Notes under the pieces: model-generated | The model's database searches: none | Seen by the model: only the letters and a program-made list of their open reading frames with translations | What the model was told of the DNA's origin: nothing | In this document: one piece after another, positions 8,284-18,223 of the stretch | How the letters are laid out: each line of letters opens with the position of its first letter | How positions within the stretch are numbered: the stretch's first letter is position 1 | Translations under genes and position numbers: made by a program | Source: Massilia sp. KIM | GTDB taxonomy: Bacteria > Pseudomonadota > Gammaproteobacteria > Burkholderiales > Burkholderiaceae_D | Length of the DNA: 64,000 nt | Reading direction: 5' to 3' | Assembly (NCBI RefSeq): GCF_002007115.1 | Contig: NZ_MVAD01000003.1 | Location: 248,001 to 312,000, forward strand

Positions 8284-10374
8284 TTACGCCTGTTGCGGCA
8301 GCTTGGCTTTCAGTTCGTCGTACTCGCGCTCGAAATCGAGCGTCTTGCGCTGGGTGCTCATGGCCATCAGGGCGTGGGCGCCCTGCTCGCTGTCGCGCAC
8401 CCAGATCCAGAGGCGGCGCTCACGAATATAGAACATCGCGAACACGCCCGCCACCAGCAAAAGGCAACCCAGGTAGACCACGTTCTTGCCCGGCGAGCGG
8501 GTCATCTGCAGGACCGAGGCCTTGATCTCGGTAAATTCGTCCAGTTGCAGGTAGACCGGGGCGCCATACAGGAAGCTGTCGGACAGCGCATTGGTCGCCA
8601 GTTGCAGGAAACGGCCATTGGCTTCGCTGGCCTCGGCGGCCGGGATGCCGGCGCGCTCGCGCGACACCTGCCACAGTTCCCACAGCGAGCCGTTGAGCAT
8701 CTTCATGAAGATGCCGGCCGCCTTTTCCTGCTCGGCCTGGGGAATCTGCTCGAGGAACTGGGCCACGCCGACGAAGCCGCCACGGCCAGCGGCGCCGGCG
8801 AAGATGTCCAGGGTGCGGGCGCTGGATTCTTCCAGCTGGGCCGCCAGGCCGCCGGCGCGCTGGGCGGGGGCCAGAGCGCGGGCCGCGTAGCGGCGCGCCG
8901 CCGCGCGCCTGGCCTCGGGGTCGGACAGGGCGGCGCGCAGGCGCATCCAGTCGCCCACGCCGAACTTGTCGTCGGCCGGGATGCGCAGGAAGCTGAACTG
9001 CTCCGAGGGGCTGGAGCGCACGCCGGCCAGGTAGACCTGGGCGCCCTCGAGGGTCACCGGCTGCATGTAGTTCAGGAATTCGCGCGCCTGGCCGGTCTTG
9101 TCGCGCAGCTTGTACTGCACGCTGGGGCCGACGTTCTTGAGGTCCTTGTTGTGGGCGTTCTTGCCTGCCGAGCCGCTGGCCTTGCCGAGGGTGGCGGCCA
9201 GTTGGGCGTTGAACGATTCGTCTTTCTTGACCGCCGCCACGTTGCCGCCCGGATTGACGTTCTCGACGTTGAAGGGACGGAAGCCCGACCACTCGATGGT
9301 ATAGCTGTCTTCGCCGACCTTGAGCGGGGTGCTGCTGCTGACTTCGCCCGACACCGGGAAGGTGGCGGCGCTGCCGCCGGTCATCGGGAAGCCGGTCAGC
9401 TTGAGCTTGCTGCCGCCGTCGTCGAAGCTGGACTGGTAGACCGCGACGCCCTTGTAGATCAGGGGATGGTTGACCTTGATGCTGGCCGGGAAGGTATGGC
9501 CGTTCTCGAGGTCGCGCACCACGACTTCGCTGGCGAACAGCTTGGGCATGCCGGTCGAGTAGAACTCGATGATGAATTTCTTCAGCTCGATCGAGAAGGG
9601 CAGTTCCTGCACCAGCACGCCGTTCGGCTGGGTCAGGATGGCGGTGTTGGCGACCTGCCCTTCGGCGATCGCGGTATTGCCGCGGAAAGTGGGGTTGGAC
9701 GTGCTCAGGCGGTGCTGGGCCGGGATGTTGGCGATCACGCCGCTGCCGGTAAACGGGGTCTTGCCGAAGAACCACTGCTGGAACTTGACGGGCAGCTCGG
9801 AGTCCAGCATGCCGCCCAGCAGGATCACGATGATGGCGCTGTGGGCGAAGATGTAGCCGAACTTGTTGCCGGCGCCCTTCTTGGCGGCGACCAGGGTGCC
9901 GCCATCCTTCTCGACGATCTTGACCGCGTAGCCGCCGTGGCGCAGGCGGGCCGCGCTCTGGGCCGCCAGCTCGGCGCGCGCCAGCGGCGCCTGCCACTCC
10001 AGCTTGTGGTGGAAGTTGCGCAGCGATTCCTCGCGCACGTTCTCGCGCCAGCTGCGCATGTCGCGCACCATCTTGGGGGCATTGCGCACCACGCACAGGG
10101 CGGTGGAGACGATCAGCACCACCAGGATCAGCAGGAACCACCAGCTCGAGTACACGCTGTACAGGCCGAGCGCGGCGAACACCTCGAACCAGAACGGACC
10201 GAACTGGTTGACGTAGTTGGGCATCGGTTCGTTCTGCTTGAGCACGGTGCCGATCACCGAGGCGATCGAGATGATGGTCAACAGACTGATGGCGAAGCGC
10301 ATCGAGGACACCAGCTCGACGGCGTCGGCCAGGCTGCGATGGCGGGTCTTGAGTTCGATTCCGGTGGTACTCAT
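8284..10374 (-). CDS. resB: Cytochrome c biogenesis protein ResB (Ccs1)
   Basis: A 696-residue protein, the other half of the system II synthase. Three N-terminal hydrophobic helices (about residues 27-47, 65-100 and 170-190), a long periplasmic domain and a last helix near residue 640 match the ResB topology. It is thought to present reduced apocytochrome to the heme held by CcsB. It is the first gene of the resB-ccsB operon. The start codon at 10374 is separated from the upstream cytochrome c4 gene by a clear terminator, so it has its own promoter or relies on read-through. Confidence 0.95.
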   Translation of the reverse strand: MSTTGIELKTRHRSLADAVELVSSMRFAISLLTIISIASVIGTVLKQNEPMPNYVNQFGPFWFEVFAALGLYSVYSSWWFLLILVVLIVSTALCVVRNAPKMVRDMRSWRENVREESLRNFHHKLEWQAPLARAELAAQSAARLRHGGYAVKIVEKDGGTLVAAKKGAGNKFGYIFAHSAIIVILLGGMLDSELPVKFQQWFFGKTPFTGSGVIANIPAQHRLSTSNPTFRGNTAIAEGQVANTAILTQPNGVLVQELPFSIELKKFIIEFYSTGMPKLFASEVVVRDLENGHTFPASIKVNHPLIYKGVAVYQSSFDDGGSKLKLTGFPMTGGSAATFPVSGEVSSSTPLKVGEDSYTIEWSGFRPFNVENVNPGGNVAAVKKDESFNAQLAATLGKASGSAGKNAHNKDLKNVGPSVQYKLRDKTGQAREFLNYMQPVTLEGAQVYLAGVRSSPSEQFSFLRIPADDKFGVGDWMRLRAALSDPEARRAAARRYAARALAPAQRAGGLAAQLEESSARTLDIFAGAAGRGGFVGVAQFLEQIPQAEQEKAAGIFMKMLNGSLWELWQVSRERAGIPAAEASEANGRFLQLATNALSDSFLYGAPVYLQLDEFTEIKASVLQMTRSPGKNVVYLGCLLLVAGVFAMFYIRERRLWIWVRDSEQGAHALMAMSTQRKTLDFEREYDELKAKLPQQA

Positions 10375-10429
10375 CTCTACAGCTACTCTTCAGGGCATCC
10401 GGTGGATGCAAATCAACCCAGAATACAAC

Positions 10430-10460
10430 AAAAAGGGCAGCCAGCTCGACGCTGCTGCCC
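10430..10460 (-). terminator. Intrinsic terminator after cytochrome c4
   Basis: On the minus strand GGGCAGC pairs with GCTGCCC across a 12-base loop and is followed by TTTTTG. It lies between the cytochrome c4 stop at 10492 and the resB start at 10374. Confidence 0.75.
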
Positions 10461-10491
10461 TATTTTATTTCCTATGGGATACTTTTGCGGA

Positions 10492-11151
10492 TTATTTGAG
10501 GCCGGAGATGTAGTCGCTGACCGCCTTCATCTCGGCCGGCGAGAGGCGCTGGGCCAGGGTGGTCATCTGCGGGCTGTTGTTGCGGCCGCCGGCCTTGAAG
10601 GCTTCCAGCTGAGCATAGGTGTAGTCCTGGTGCTGGCCTGCCAGGCGCGGGTACTGGGCCGGGATGCCGTGGCCGTTGGCGCCGTGGCAGCTGGCGCAGG
10701 CGGCCACGCCCTTCTCGTTGATGCCGCCGCGGTAGATCTTGCGACCCAGTTCCACGGTGTCCTTGCTCTTGGCGGCGCCCGGCTTTTGCTGCTGGGTGGC
10801 GAGGTAGGCGGCGATGTGCTTCTTCTCGTCGTCGCTCAGCATCTTGGAATAGGTCGTCATGACCGGCTGCTGGCGGTTCGGGGTGGTGAAGTCGACCAGT
10901 TGCTTGTAGGTGTAGGCTTCGATCTGGCCAGCCAGCTTGGGGTTGGCCACGATGGTCGAGTTGCCGGCGGCGCCGTGGCAGGACATGCAGGCCGGCAGGC
11001 CGCGGGCGGCGTCGCCGCTATCGTACAGGGCGCCACCCTTGGCCGGATCGGGCTTGGCGGCGGCGGCCTTCGGGGCATCGGCCGCGACAGCGCTACCGCA
11101 GACAGCCAGGGCAAACAGAGATTTCACCAACGCAAACGTCAAACGATTCAT
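10492..11151 (-). CDS. Diheme cytochrome c4
   Basis: A 219-residue periplasmic protein with a signal peptide (residues 1-23, cleavage after AVAA) and two heme attachment sites, CMSCH (55-59) and CASCH (152-156), each in a c-type domain of about 95 residues. Met residues in MTTYSKML and MTTLAQRL are the probable axial ligands. Cytochrome c4 passes electrons to terminal oxidases. Its place next to resB-ccsB, which would mature it, is common in Betaproteobacteria. It is divergent from engB. Confidence 0.93.
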   Translation of the reverse strand: MNRLTFALVKSLFALAVCGSAVAADAPKAAAAKPDPAKGGALYDSGDAARGLPACMSCHGAAGNSTIVANPKLAGQIEAYTYKQLVDFTTPNRQQPVMTTYSKMLSDDEKKHIAAYLATQQQKPGAAKSKDTVELGRKIYRGGINEKGVAACASCHGANGHGIPAQYPRLAGQHQDYTYAQLEAFKAGGRNNSPQMTTLAQRLSPAEMKAVSDYISGLK

Positions 11152-11270
11152 TCACTCACCCTGAAAAAGTCGAAAACAAAATCGGAATGTCAGTGCAGCA
11201 GGCCCTACCCGCTCCGTGCTGGAACGCGACCCGTCATGGGTCCCCTCCCCGGGAGCAGCAAATAACCCCT

Positions 11271-11282
11271 TATTGTACAATA
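11271..11282. promoter_or_regulatory. Palindromic -10-like element upstream of engB
   Basis: TATTGTACAATA is a 12-bp palindrome containing TACAAT on the plus strand, 47 bases before the engB ATG. No convincing -35 box is seen at 16-18 bases upstream. It is the only promoter-like element I find in the 177-base divergent gap. Confidence 0.35.
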
Positions 11283-11328
11283 GCTTTGTTTCTCCATCGC
11301 CATTCCGTTGTCATTTACACCTTTTCTC

Positions 11329-13069
<1,741 letters not shown>

Positions 13070-13075
13070 TCGCGG

Positions 13076-13122
13076 GCCCGGGCCAGGCGCGGCCGGCGAG
13101 GCGCGGCCGGCGAGGCCCGGGC
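13076..13122. terminator. Long GC-rich hairpin with internal direct repeat, downstream of hemB
   Basis: Nine-base arms GCCCGGGCC and GGCCCGGGC enclose two tandem copies of AGGCGCGGCCGGCG (13085-13098 and 13099-13112). It lies between the convergent hemB and LysR stops. No T-run follows, so it may work as a barrier hairpin rather than a classical terminator. Confidence 0.5.
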
Positions 13123-13166
13123 GGCGGCGCCAGGTCGCGCCGGGCTGCGTGGCCGGCGCGCAGCGG

Positions 13167-14048
13167 CTAGCCGTTCAGGCCCGGGTGCTGCGCCAGGCTG
13201 GCGTACAGGTGTTCCGTGAACACCCTGATCCGGTTTACCCGCCTCATGTCCGGATGGGTCAGCACCCATACTTCGGTATCCAGGCCGGCGTCCGGCTCGG
13301 CCAGGCGCAGCAGCCCCGGACGCGCGTCTCCCAGCAGGCACAGCAACATCCCCGCCCCCACGCCGGCGTCCACCGCGCCCGCCATCCCCAGCAGGCTGTC
13401 CATGCTAAGCACCCGCTTCTCCTCCGGCACCCGCTCGCGCAGCCAGCGCGCCTGGCGCAGGTGTCCCAGCCCTTCGTCCGGCGCCACCCAGTCGTAGCGG
13501 CCCCAGTCGCCCATCGTCCCTGACGGCAAGCGCTCCAGGTAAGCGCGTGAGGCATAAGGCGCGGTCCTGAGCCTGCCCACCTTGCGCCCCACCAGGTTTT
13601 CCGGCGGCGCGCTGGAGGGGCGCAGCGCCACGTCGGCCTCGCGCCGGGTCAGGTTGAGAAAGCCGTTGTCGACCGTGACCTGGAGCCGGATACCCGGATG
13701 CGCCGCGCGAAAGCTGGCCAGCGCCGGCAACAGCAGGGCCTCGAGCAGGGTGTCGGTGGTGGTCACTCTGATCGTTCCCTGCAGGGCCGCGTTGCGGCCG
13801 CTCATGCGGCGCTCCAGGTCCTGCATCCCCTCGTCCACGGGCCCCAGCAGGGCCAGCAATTCCTCTCCGGCCGGGGTCAGCACGTAGCCGCTCTGGAAGC
13901 GTTCGAACAGGCGCACGTCCAGGCTCTGCTCGAGCTTGTCGAGGCGGCGCAGGATGGTCGAGTGGCTCTGGCCCAGCCGGCGCGCAGCCGCCGACAGCGA
14001 GCCGGATTCGGCCACGGCATAAAAGTAGCGGCAATCGTCCCAGTTCAT
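13167..14048 (-). CDS. LysR-family transcriptional regulator
   Basis: A 293-residue LysR-type regulator of the short-HTH subgroup that begins MNWDDCRYFYAV. The HTH covers about residues 14-45 (LSAAARRLGQSHSTILRRLD), and the effector domain starts near residue 88. I chose the ATG at 14048; the upstream extension in the same frame has no family match. It is divergent from the GST-SMR-DMT operon, with a long inverted repeat in the gap, so it is probably the regulator of that operon. Confidence 0.9.
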   Translation of the reverse strand: MNWDDCRYFYAVAESGSLSAAARRLGQSHSTILRRLDKLEQSLDVRLFERFQSGYVLTPAGEELLALLGPVDEGMQDLERRMSGRNAALQGTIRVTTTDTLLEALLLPALASFRAAHPGIRLQVTVDNGFLNLTRREADVALRPSSAPPENLVGRKVGRLRTAPYASRAYLERLPSGTMGDWGRYDWVAPDEGLGHLRQARWLRERVPEEKRVLSMDSLLGMAGAVDAGVGAGMLLCLLGDARPGLLRLAEPDAGLDTEVWVLTHPDMRRVNRIRVFTEHLYASLAQHPGLNG

Positions 14049-14050
14049 GC

Positions 14051-14110
14051 TTGTGCAAAAATGGCGAAGGGTTAAGCGAAGATTGCTAATGGAACTCCAT
14101 TCTTGCACAG
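14051..14110. promoter_or_regulatory. Inverted repeat between LysR and GST genes
   Basis: TTGTGCAAAAATGG (14051-14064) and CCATTCTTGCACAG (14097-14110) are inverted copies with two mismatches in 14, separated by 32 bases. The first arm touches the LysR start and the second lies 35 bases before the GST start. This fits a looped or two-site LysR operator. Confidence 0.5.
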
Positions 14111-14145
14111 GATACGCTGGCAGGCATCTCAAAGGAGAACCCATC

Positions 14146-14766
14146 ATGTATACCGCTTTCATCGCCGATACGCCCAACGGGCGCAAGCTCACCATCGCCC
14201 TCGAAGAGGCTGGACTGGACTACCGCATTCGCCGCGTCGACCTCGACGCCGGTGAACAGCGCGCCCCCGACTTCGTCCGCCTCAGTCCCAACAGCAAGAT
14301 TCCGGTGCTGGCCCGGGACGACGGCTGGAGCATGTTCGAGTCCTGCGCCATCCTGCTCCATGTCGCCGAGGCCAGCGGCAAGCTCCTGCCCGGAGCGCAC
14401 GGGGAACGCGAGCAGGTCCTGCAATGGCTGTTCCTGCAGGCGGCCAGCGTCGGCCCCATGCTGGGGCAACTCTGGTGGTTCCGGCACGCCGCGCCCCACC
14501 ACGACGCCCTGGCCCTGGACCGCTACACCCGCGAGACCCGGCGCCTGTACGGCGTGCTCGACGCCCGCCTGGCGACAGCGAAGCATGTCGCCGGCGACGA
14601 CTACGGCATCGCCGACATCGCCTTCTACCCCTGGCTCGCCACCCACGAGGAACTCGGGATCAACGTGCGCGACTTTCCGCAGGTCGCGGATTGGCTGCAC
14701 AGGCTGGGCGAGCGCCCGGCGCTCAGGCGCGGCATGCAGCGGGCGAGCGAGGCCAGCCATGGCTAA
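14146..14766 (+). CDS. Glutathione S-transferase family protein
   Basis: A 206-residue GST. The thioredoxin-like domain (1-80) shows TPNGRKLTIALEEAGLDY, the Nu-like/YfcG type in which Thr and Asn replace the usual catalytic Tyr or Ser, then the cis-Pro loop NSKIPVL and the Glu-Ser pair FES. The helical domain follows from about residue 88 with GIADIAFYPW. The start has an AAAGGAG site. It overlaps the SMR gene by eight bases, so the two are translationally coupled. Likely role: glutathione-linked disulfide reduction or detoxification alongside the exporters. Confidence 0.9.
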   Translation: MYTAFIADTPNGRKLTIALEEAGLDYRIRRVDLDAGEQRAPDFVRLSPNSKIPVLARDDGWSMFESCAILLHVAEASGKLLPGAHGEREQVLQWLFLQAASVGPMLGQLWWFRHAAPHHDALALDRYTRETRRLYGVLDARLATAKHVAGDDYGIADIAFYPWLATHEELGINVRDFPQVADWLHRLGERPALRRGMQRASEASHG

Positions 14767-15088
14767 GGCGGCGGCATGGAGCCTGTTGCTGGCCGCCGGG
14801 CTCGTCGAAATCGGCATGGCCTATGCGATCAAATGGTCGGATGGCTGGTCGCGTCCGTTTCCCAGCATGCTCGCGCTGCTGGCCGCACTCGCCAGCATCG
14901 GGCTGCTCGCCCTGGCCTTGCGCGGCTTGCCGCTTGGAATCGCTTATGCGATCTGGACCGGCATCGGCGCCGTCGGCGTCAGCCTGGTCGGCATGCTGTT
15001 CTTCGCCGAGCCGTTCTCGCTGGCGCGGCCGTCCTGCATTGTCCTCATCGTGGCCGGCAGCGCCGGCCTGAAAGCGCTCGCATCATGA
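14759..15088 (+). CDS. SMR-family small exporter (SugE/Gdx-like)
   Basis: A 109-residue four-helix protein of the small multidrug resistance family. The essential membrane Glu lies in helix 1 (GLVEIGMAYAIK), and helix 3 has the GIAYAIWTGIGAVG signature. SugE/Gdx members export guanidinium or quaternary ammonium compounds as antiparallel dimers. It is embedded between the GST and the DMT transporter, overlapping both, so all three belong to one operon under the divergent LysR regulator. Confidence 0.9.
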   Translation: MAKAAAWSLLLAAGLVEIGMAYAIKWSDGWSRPFPSMLALLAALASIGLLALALRGLPLGIAYAIWTGIGAVGVSLVGMLFFAEPFSLARPSCIVLIVAGSAGLKALAS

Positions 15089-16005
15089 CCGTCTTCTACC
15101 TGATTCTCGCCCTGCTGGCCGGGGCCGGCCTGCCCGTGCAGGCCGCCGCCAATGCGCGCCTGAGCAAGGCCATCGGCAACCCCTATGCGGCCACCACGCT
15201 GCAATTGTCGCTCGCGGCCGCGCTGCTCCTGCTCGCCGCCGCCGCCCGCGGCGACCTGGCCGGCCTGAGCCGTTTCGCCCAGGCCGAACCCTGGCAATGG
15301 CTGGCGGGCCTGGCCAGCGCCGCCTACGTCATTGCCGGCATCGTCCTGATGCCGCGCATCGGCGCCGTGGCGACCGTCGGCCTGTTCATCACCGGCCAGG
15401 CCGCCGCCTCGCTCCTGCTCGACGGCGCCGGCTTGCTCGGCATGCCGCGCCGCGCCTTCACGGCGCTGACCTGGCTGGGCATCGTCGCGGTCGCGCTCGG
15501 CATCGCCCTCGTCGTGCGCGGCCAGGCGCCGGCGCGCGGGGCGCCGCGCATCAAGGCCGGCTGGATCCTGCTCGGCTGCGCCTGCGGCGGCCTGCTGCCG
15601 CTCCAGGGCGCGGTCAATGCCGGACTGGCGCGCGTGCTGAACGCGCCGCTGGCGGTGTCCCTGGCTAGCTTCATCGTGGCGGCGGCCGGGATGGCCGTGG
15701 TGCTGGGCCTGCTGACCGCGTTCGGGGGACAGGCGCGGCCGCGGCTGGCGGGCCTGCGCGAGCTGCCCTGGTGGGGATGGCTGGGCGGCGTGGTCGGCGC
15801 CTGCTACGTCACCACCGTGTTCTCCGCCATGCCCGTGATCGGCGCCGCCGCGACGGTGGGGGCGACCATCGCCGGCCAGCAGATCGCCTCGGTCCTGATC
15901 GACCGCCACGGCTTGCTGGGCCTGCCGAGAAACGCGGTCCCGGCAGTCCGGCTGGCCGGCATCGCCGCGCTGCTCGGCGGGATACTGGCGATCCGCCTGT
16001 CCTAG
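15085..16005 (+). CDS. DMT-superfamily transporter, tandem YdcZ (DUF606) domains
   Basis: A 306-residue membrane protein with about ten helices, built from two halves that repeat the same pattern: QAAANARL in the first half and QGAVNAGLARVL in the second, each followed by GAVATVGLFITGQ or GAAATVGATIAGQQ. This internal duplication is the YdcZ/DUF606 branch of the drug/metabolite transporters. Its ATG overlaps the SMR stop (ATGA). The substrate is unknown; the pairing with an SMR exporter and a GST suggests efflux. Confidence 0.88.
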   Translation: MTVFYLILALLAGAGLPVQAAANARLSKAIGNPYAATTLQLSLAAALLLLAAAARGDLAGLSRFAQAEPWQWLAGLASAAYVIAGIVLMPRIGAVATVGLFITGQAAASLLLDGAGLLGMPRRAFTALTWLGIVAVALGIALVVRGQAPARGAPRIKAGWILLGCACGGLLPLQGAVNAGLARVLNAPLAVSLASFIVAAAGMAVVLGLLTAFGGQARPRLAGLRELPWWGWLGGVVGACYVTTVFSAMPVIGAAATVGATIAGQQIASVLIDRHGLLGLPRNAVPAVRLAGIAALLGGILAIRLS

Positions 16006-16017
16006 GCGCCCGCCGCC

Positions 16018-17007
16018 TCAAGCCAGTTCGTGCAGGTTCCCGCGCGCCAGCCCGGCCAGGGTTTGCAGCAGGAACACCAGGATGGTCAGCGTGGCGATGG
16101 CCAGCACCACGCCCGCGACCAGGTCGGCTGCCAGCGAAGCGGCGTGCTCGGCGTAGCGCAACGCGGCCACCGCCGAGGCGGCGAGCGGGAAGCTGGCCGC
16201 CCACCACGACACCTTGAACGGCGAGCAATGCGGCAGGTGGCGCAAGCGGCCCAGCAGCACCGCCAGCAGGAACAGGCTCAGCATGTAGAGGGCCTCGGCG
16301 AACAGGTCGATCGCGCCGACCGTGGTGACATAGGCGCTGAAGCCGACCGCGAAGGGCGCGACCAGGATCAGCAGCGAAGGCTGCAGGGCCGGCGCCAGGG
16401 GTTCGTCCAGCGCCAGGCGGGCGAAGACCAGGGTGAACAGCGGCAAGGCGAAGAACAGGCCGACCGCCAGGCTGAACACCATCAGGCCGTGCAGCCCGCT
16501 CCACTGCAATTGCGGCAGGGCCAGCGGCAGGTCGAGCAGGCCGACCACCGGCACGATCCAGGACGGCGCCACCTGGCTGGTCGCATGACGTACGGCCATC
16601 CAGCGCACAGCGCTGCTCCAGGCAAACACCAGCATGCCCAGCGCGCCCAGGACCCACAGCAGGCGGGCCAGGGCCAGGCTGGTGTCGGCCAGCAGCATGG
16701 GCAGGAGAAGCAGGCTGATCAGCGGCGTGCCGAACAGCTTGCCGGCCACGGGGTGCTCGAATTCGGCGCGCACGGCGGCCGGGTTGGCGGCGGCCTTGAA
16801 GCCGTAAGCCAGGACCAGGGCCACGAAGGCCAGCACGGCGGCGATGCCCAGGGCCTGGCCGACCAGGGGCGTGAGGCCGAAGTGGCGGTGCGCGAGTTTC
16901 CAGGCCAGCGCCAGGCCGGACAGGCCCATGACGGCGCCGAACATGCCGATCGGCAGCCAGGCGAGTGTGGTGGGGGTGGGGGTAATGCTGCCGGATGCGG
17001 TGGACAT
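16018..17007 (-). CDS. TDT/SLAC1-family anion channel or dicarboxylate transporter (TehA-like)
   Basis: A 329-residue protein with about ten membrane helices, matching the tellurite-resistance/dicarboxylate transporter and SLAC1 channel family. It starts at the ATG at 17007 behind AAGGAG; an upstream in-frame ATG is less likely. It is convergent with the DMT gene and followed upstream by the zinc-ribbon membrane protein gene, both on the minus strand. The substrate is uncertain: the family includes nitrate/chloride channels, malate carriers and proteins that confer tellurite resistance when overproduced. Confidence 0.8.
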   Translation of the reverse strand: MSTASGSITPTPTTLAWLPIGMFGAVMGLSGLALAWKLAHRHFGLTPLVGQALGIAAVLAFVALVLAYGFKAAANPAAVRAEFEHPVAGKLFGTPLISLLLLPMLLADTSLALARLLWVLGALGMLVFAWSSAVRWMAVRHATSQVAPSWIVPVVGLLDLPLALPQLQWSGLHGLMVFSLAVGLFFALPLFTLVFARLALDEPLAPALQPSLLILVAPFAVGFSAYVTTVGAIDLFAEALYMLSLFLLAVLLGRLRHLPHCSPFKVSWWAASFPLAASAVAALRYAEHAASLAADLVAGVVLAIATLTILVFLLQTLAGLARGNLHELA

Positions 17008-17125
17008 GGTCTGCTCCTTGCAGGTCGACGTCTTGTTCATAAGAACATTGTCAGTCTGCAAGGCCTTGCGGACCATGCTTGTGCGGATCGGTTTTTTGCC
17101 CGGACGTCCAGGCTGGCCGGGCGGC

Positions 17126-17992
17126 TCAGCGCCGTGGCGGCCTGTATTCCGGGAACATTTCCTTGAACAAGAAGGCCATCAGCTCGTCCGTATCCTGGGG
17201 GCGCGCGCTGAGCGTGACCACACGTCCGAGCCGGTGCGAATCCCACTCGAAATCGCCGGTCTTCTCGCGCCGGATCAGCTCGATCATCTTCTTGACCACG
17301 GCGGTCTCGACGTCAGGCTCGCTGCCCTGCTCCACCGTCACCTGGGTCAGCCAGCGCCGCTTGAAGTTGGGATTCCAGCCGCGGAAGCGCAGGTCCATGC
17401 TGTGGAAGGTCTTGTTCGACACCGAGAAGATGCCCCCGGTCTCGTTGCGGTCCTCGCGTCCACGGCCGTTGATGGCGGCGATGTTGGCCAGGGCCTGGCG
17501 GGTGCCGCGCGCGGCCTCGCTTTCCTCCTGCGGCTGCTCGCTGCCGGTCGGCGCCCCGCGCTGCTTGCGGCGCGCTTCGATATAGGCCGCCATGTCCATG
17601 TCCGGCGGCACTTCGGTCTTGGGCTGGGGCTTGGCCACCTCGACGGGTTTTTCTTCCGGCAAGGTGATGGTGTCCGGCAAGCGCTGGACCTGGACCCGTT
17701 CGGGCTGCGGACGCGGGGTGCTCGTCTTGGTCGTGGGCTTGGGCGTGGGCCTGGGCGCCTGCTCGCGCTGCTGGGGCTTGGGCTGTTGCAGGGGGGCGAC
17801 GAAGACCACGTCGGTTTCCTTGTCGCCTGCCGGCCGCGCCTGCTTCTCCCGGTCTTCCGGCTTGAAGAAATAGATCGCTACCAGCAGCAGGTGCAGCGCG
17901 ATCGTGCCGGCCAGCGCGTACCGGTTCGGCCCCTGGCGCCCATAGGTCGGCGCCGCGGCGCGCGGCAGCGGTTGCCCGCAATGCGAGCACAC
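17126..17992 (-). CDS. Zinc-ribbon, single-pass membrane protein with proline-rich linker
   Basis: About 288 residues, unknown function. Order of parts: a short cytoplasmic CSHCGQPLPR half-ribbon at the N-terminus, one membrane helix (near residues 27-43), a long Pro/Lys/Glu/Gln-rich linker similar in composition to TonB or TolA spacers (about 50-125), and a C-terminal domain (about 165-288) with an alpha-beta look. The start is uncertain: I chose GTG at 17992, nine bases after AGGA; an ATG at 18178 would add 62 residues without visible features. The TonB-like design suggests a link from inner membrane to periplasm, but TonB motifs are absent and no ExbBD genes are near. Confidence 0.6.
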   Translation of the reverse strand: MCSHCGQPLPRAAAPTYGRQGPNRYALAGTIALHLLLVAIYFFKPEDREKQARPAGDKETDVVFVAPLQQPKPQQREQAPRPTPKPTTKTSTPRPQPERVQVQRLPDTITLPEEKPVEVAKPQPKTEVPPDMDMAAYIEARRKQRGAPTGSEQPQEESEAARGTRQALANIAAINGRGREDRNETGGIFSVSNKTFHSMDLRFRGWNPNFKRRWLTQVTVEQGSEPDVETAVVKKMIELIRREKTGDFEWDSHRLGRVVTLSARPQDTDELMAFLFKEMFPEYRPPRR

Positions 17993-18183
17993 ATCGCTGT
18001 CCTCAACAAAGGTGTGGGAATGGTCACGCAAAATCGGTCGGTTTCCTGAAGCAGCGTCTGAAAAAGCGGCAGAGAAGCGCAGTCTAACCGTTTTGGATCG
18101 CCCGCGCACCCCATGCGCCGCACAGCTTACCGGCCACGGTCGTTGATGGATGTTACAAAATGTTTCCGCGAAAAGCATACCGT

Positions 18184-18212
18184 CCGGCGCAGCGGCTTTC
18201 CCGCTGCGCCGG
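18184..18212 (-). terminator. Strong hairpin after the RND pump gene
   Basis: CCGGCGCAGCGG and CCGCTGCGCCGG form a perfect 12-bp stem around a five-base loop, 12 bases after the RND stop. On the minus strand it is followed by ACGGTATGCTTTTCG, so the T-run is delayed and weak. The rest of the 231-base gap shows no other element. Confidence 0.6.
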
Positions 18213-18223
18213 CCAGCACGGCA

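Noticed and set aside
8233..11265. Long plus-strand open frame opposite resB and cytochrome c4
   Set aside because: Antisense shadow over two recognised genes; crosses their intergenic terminator.
13085..13112. Insertion-sequence end or attachment site
   Set aside because: Two short direct repeats inside a hairpin without a transposase or integrase nearby.
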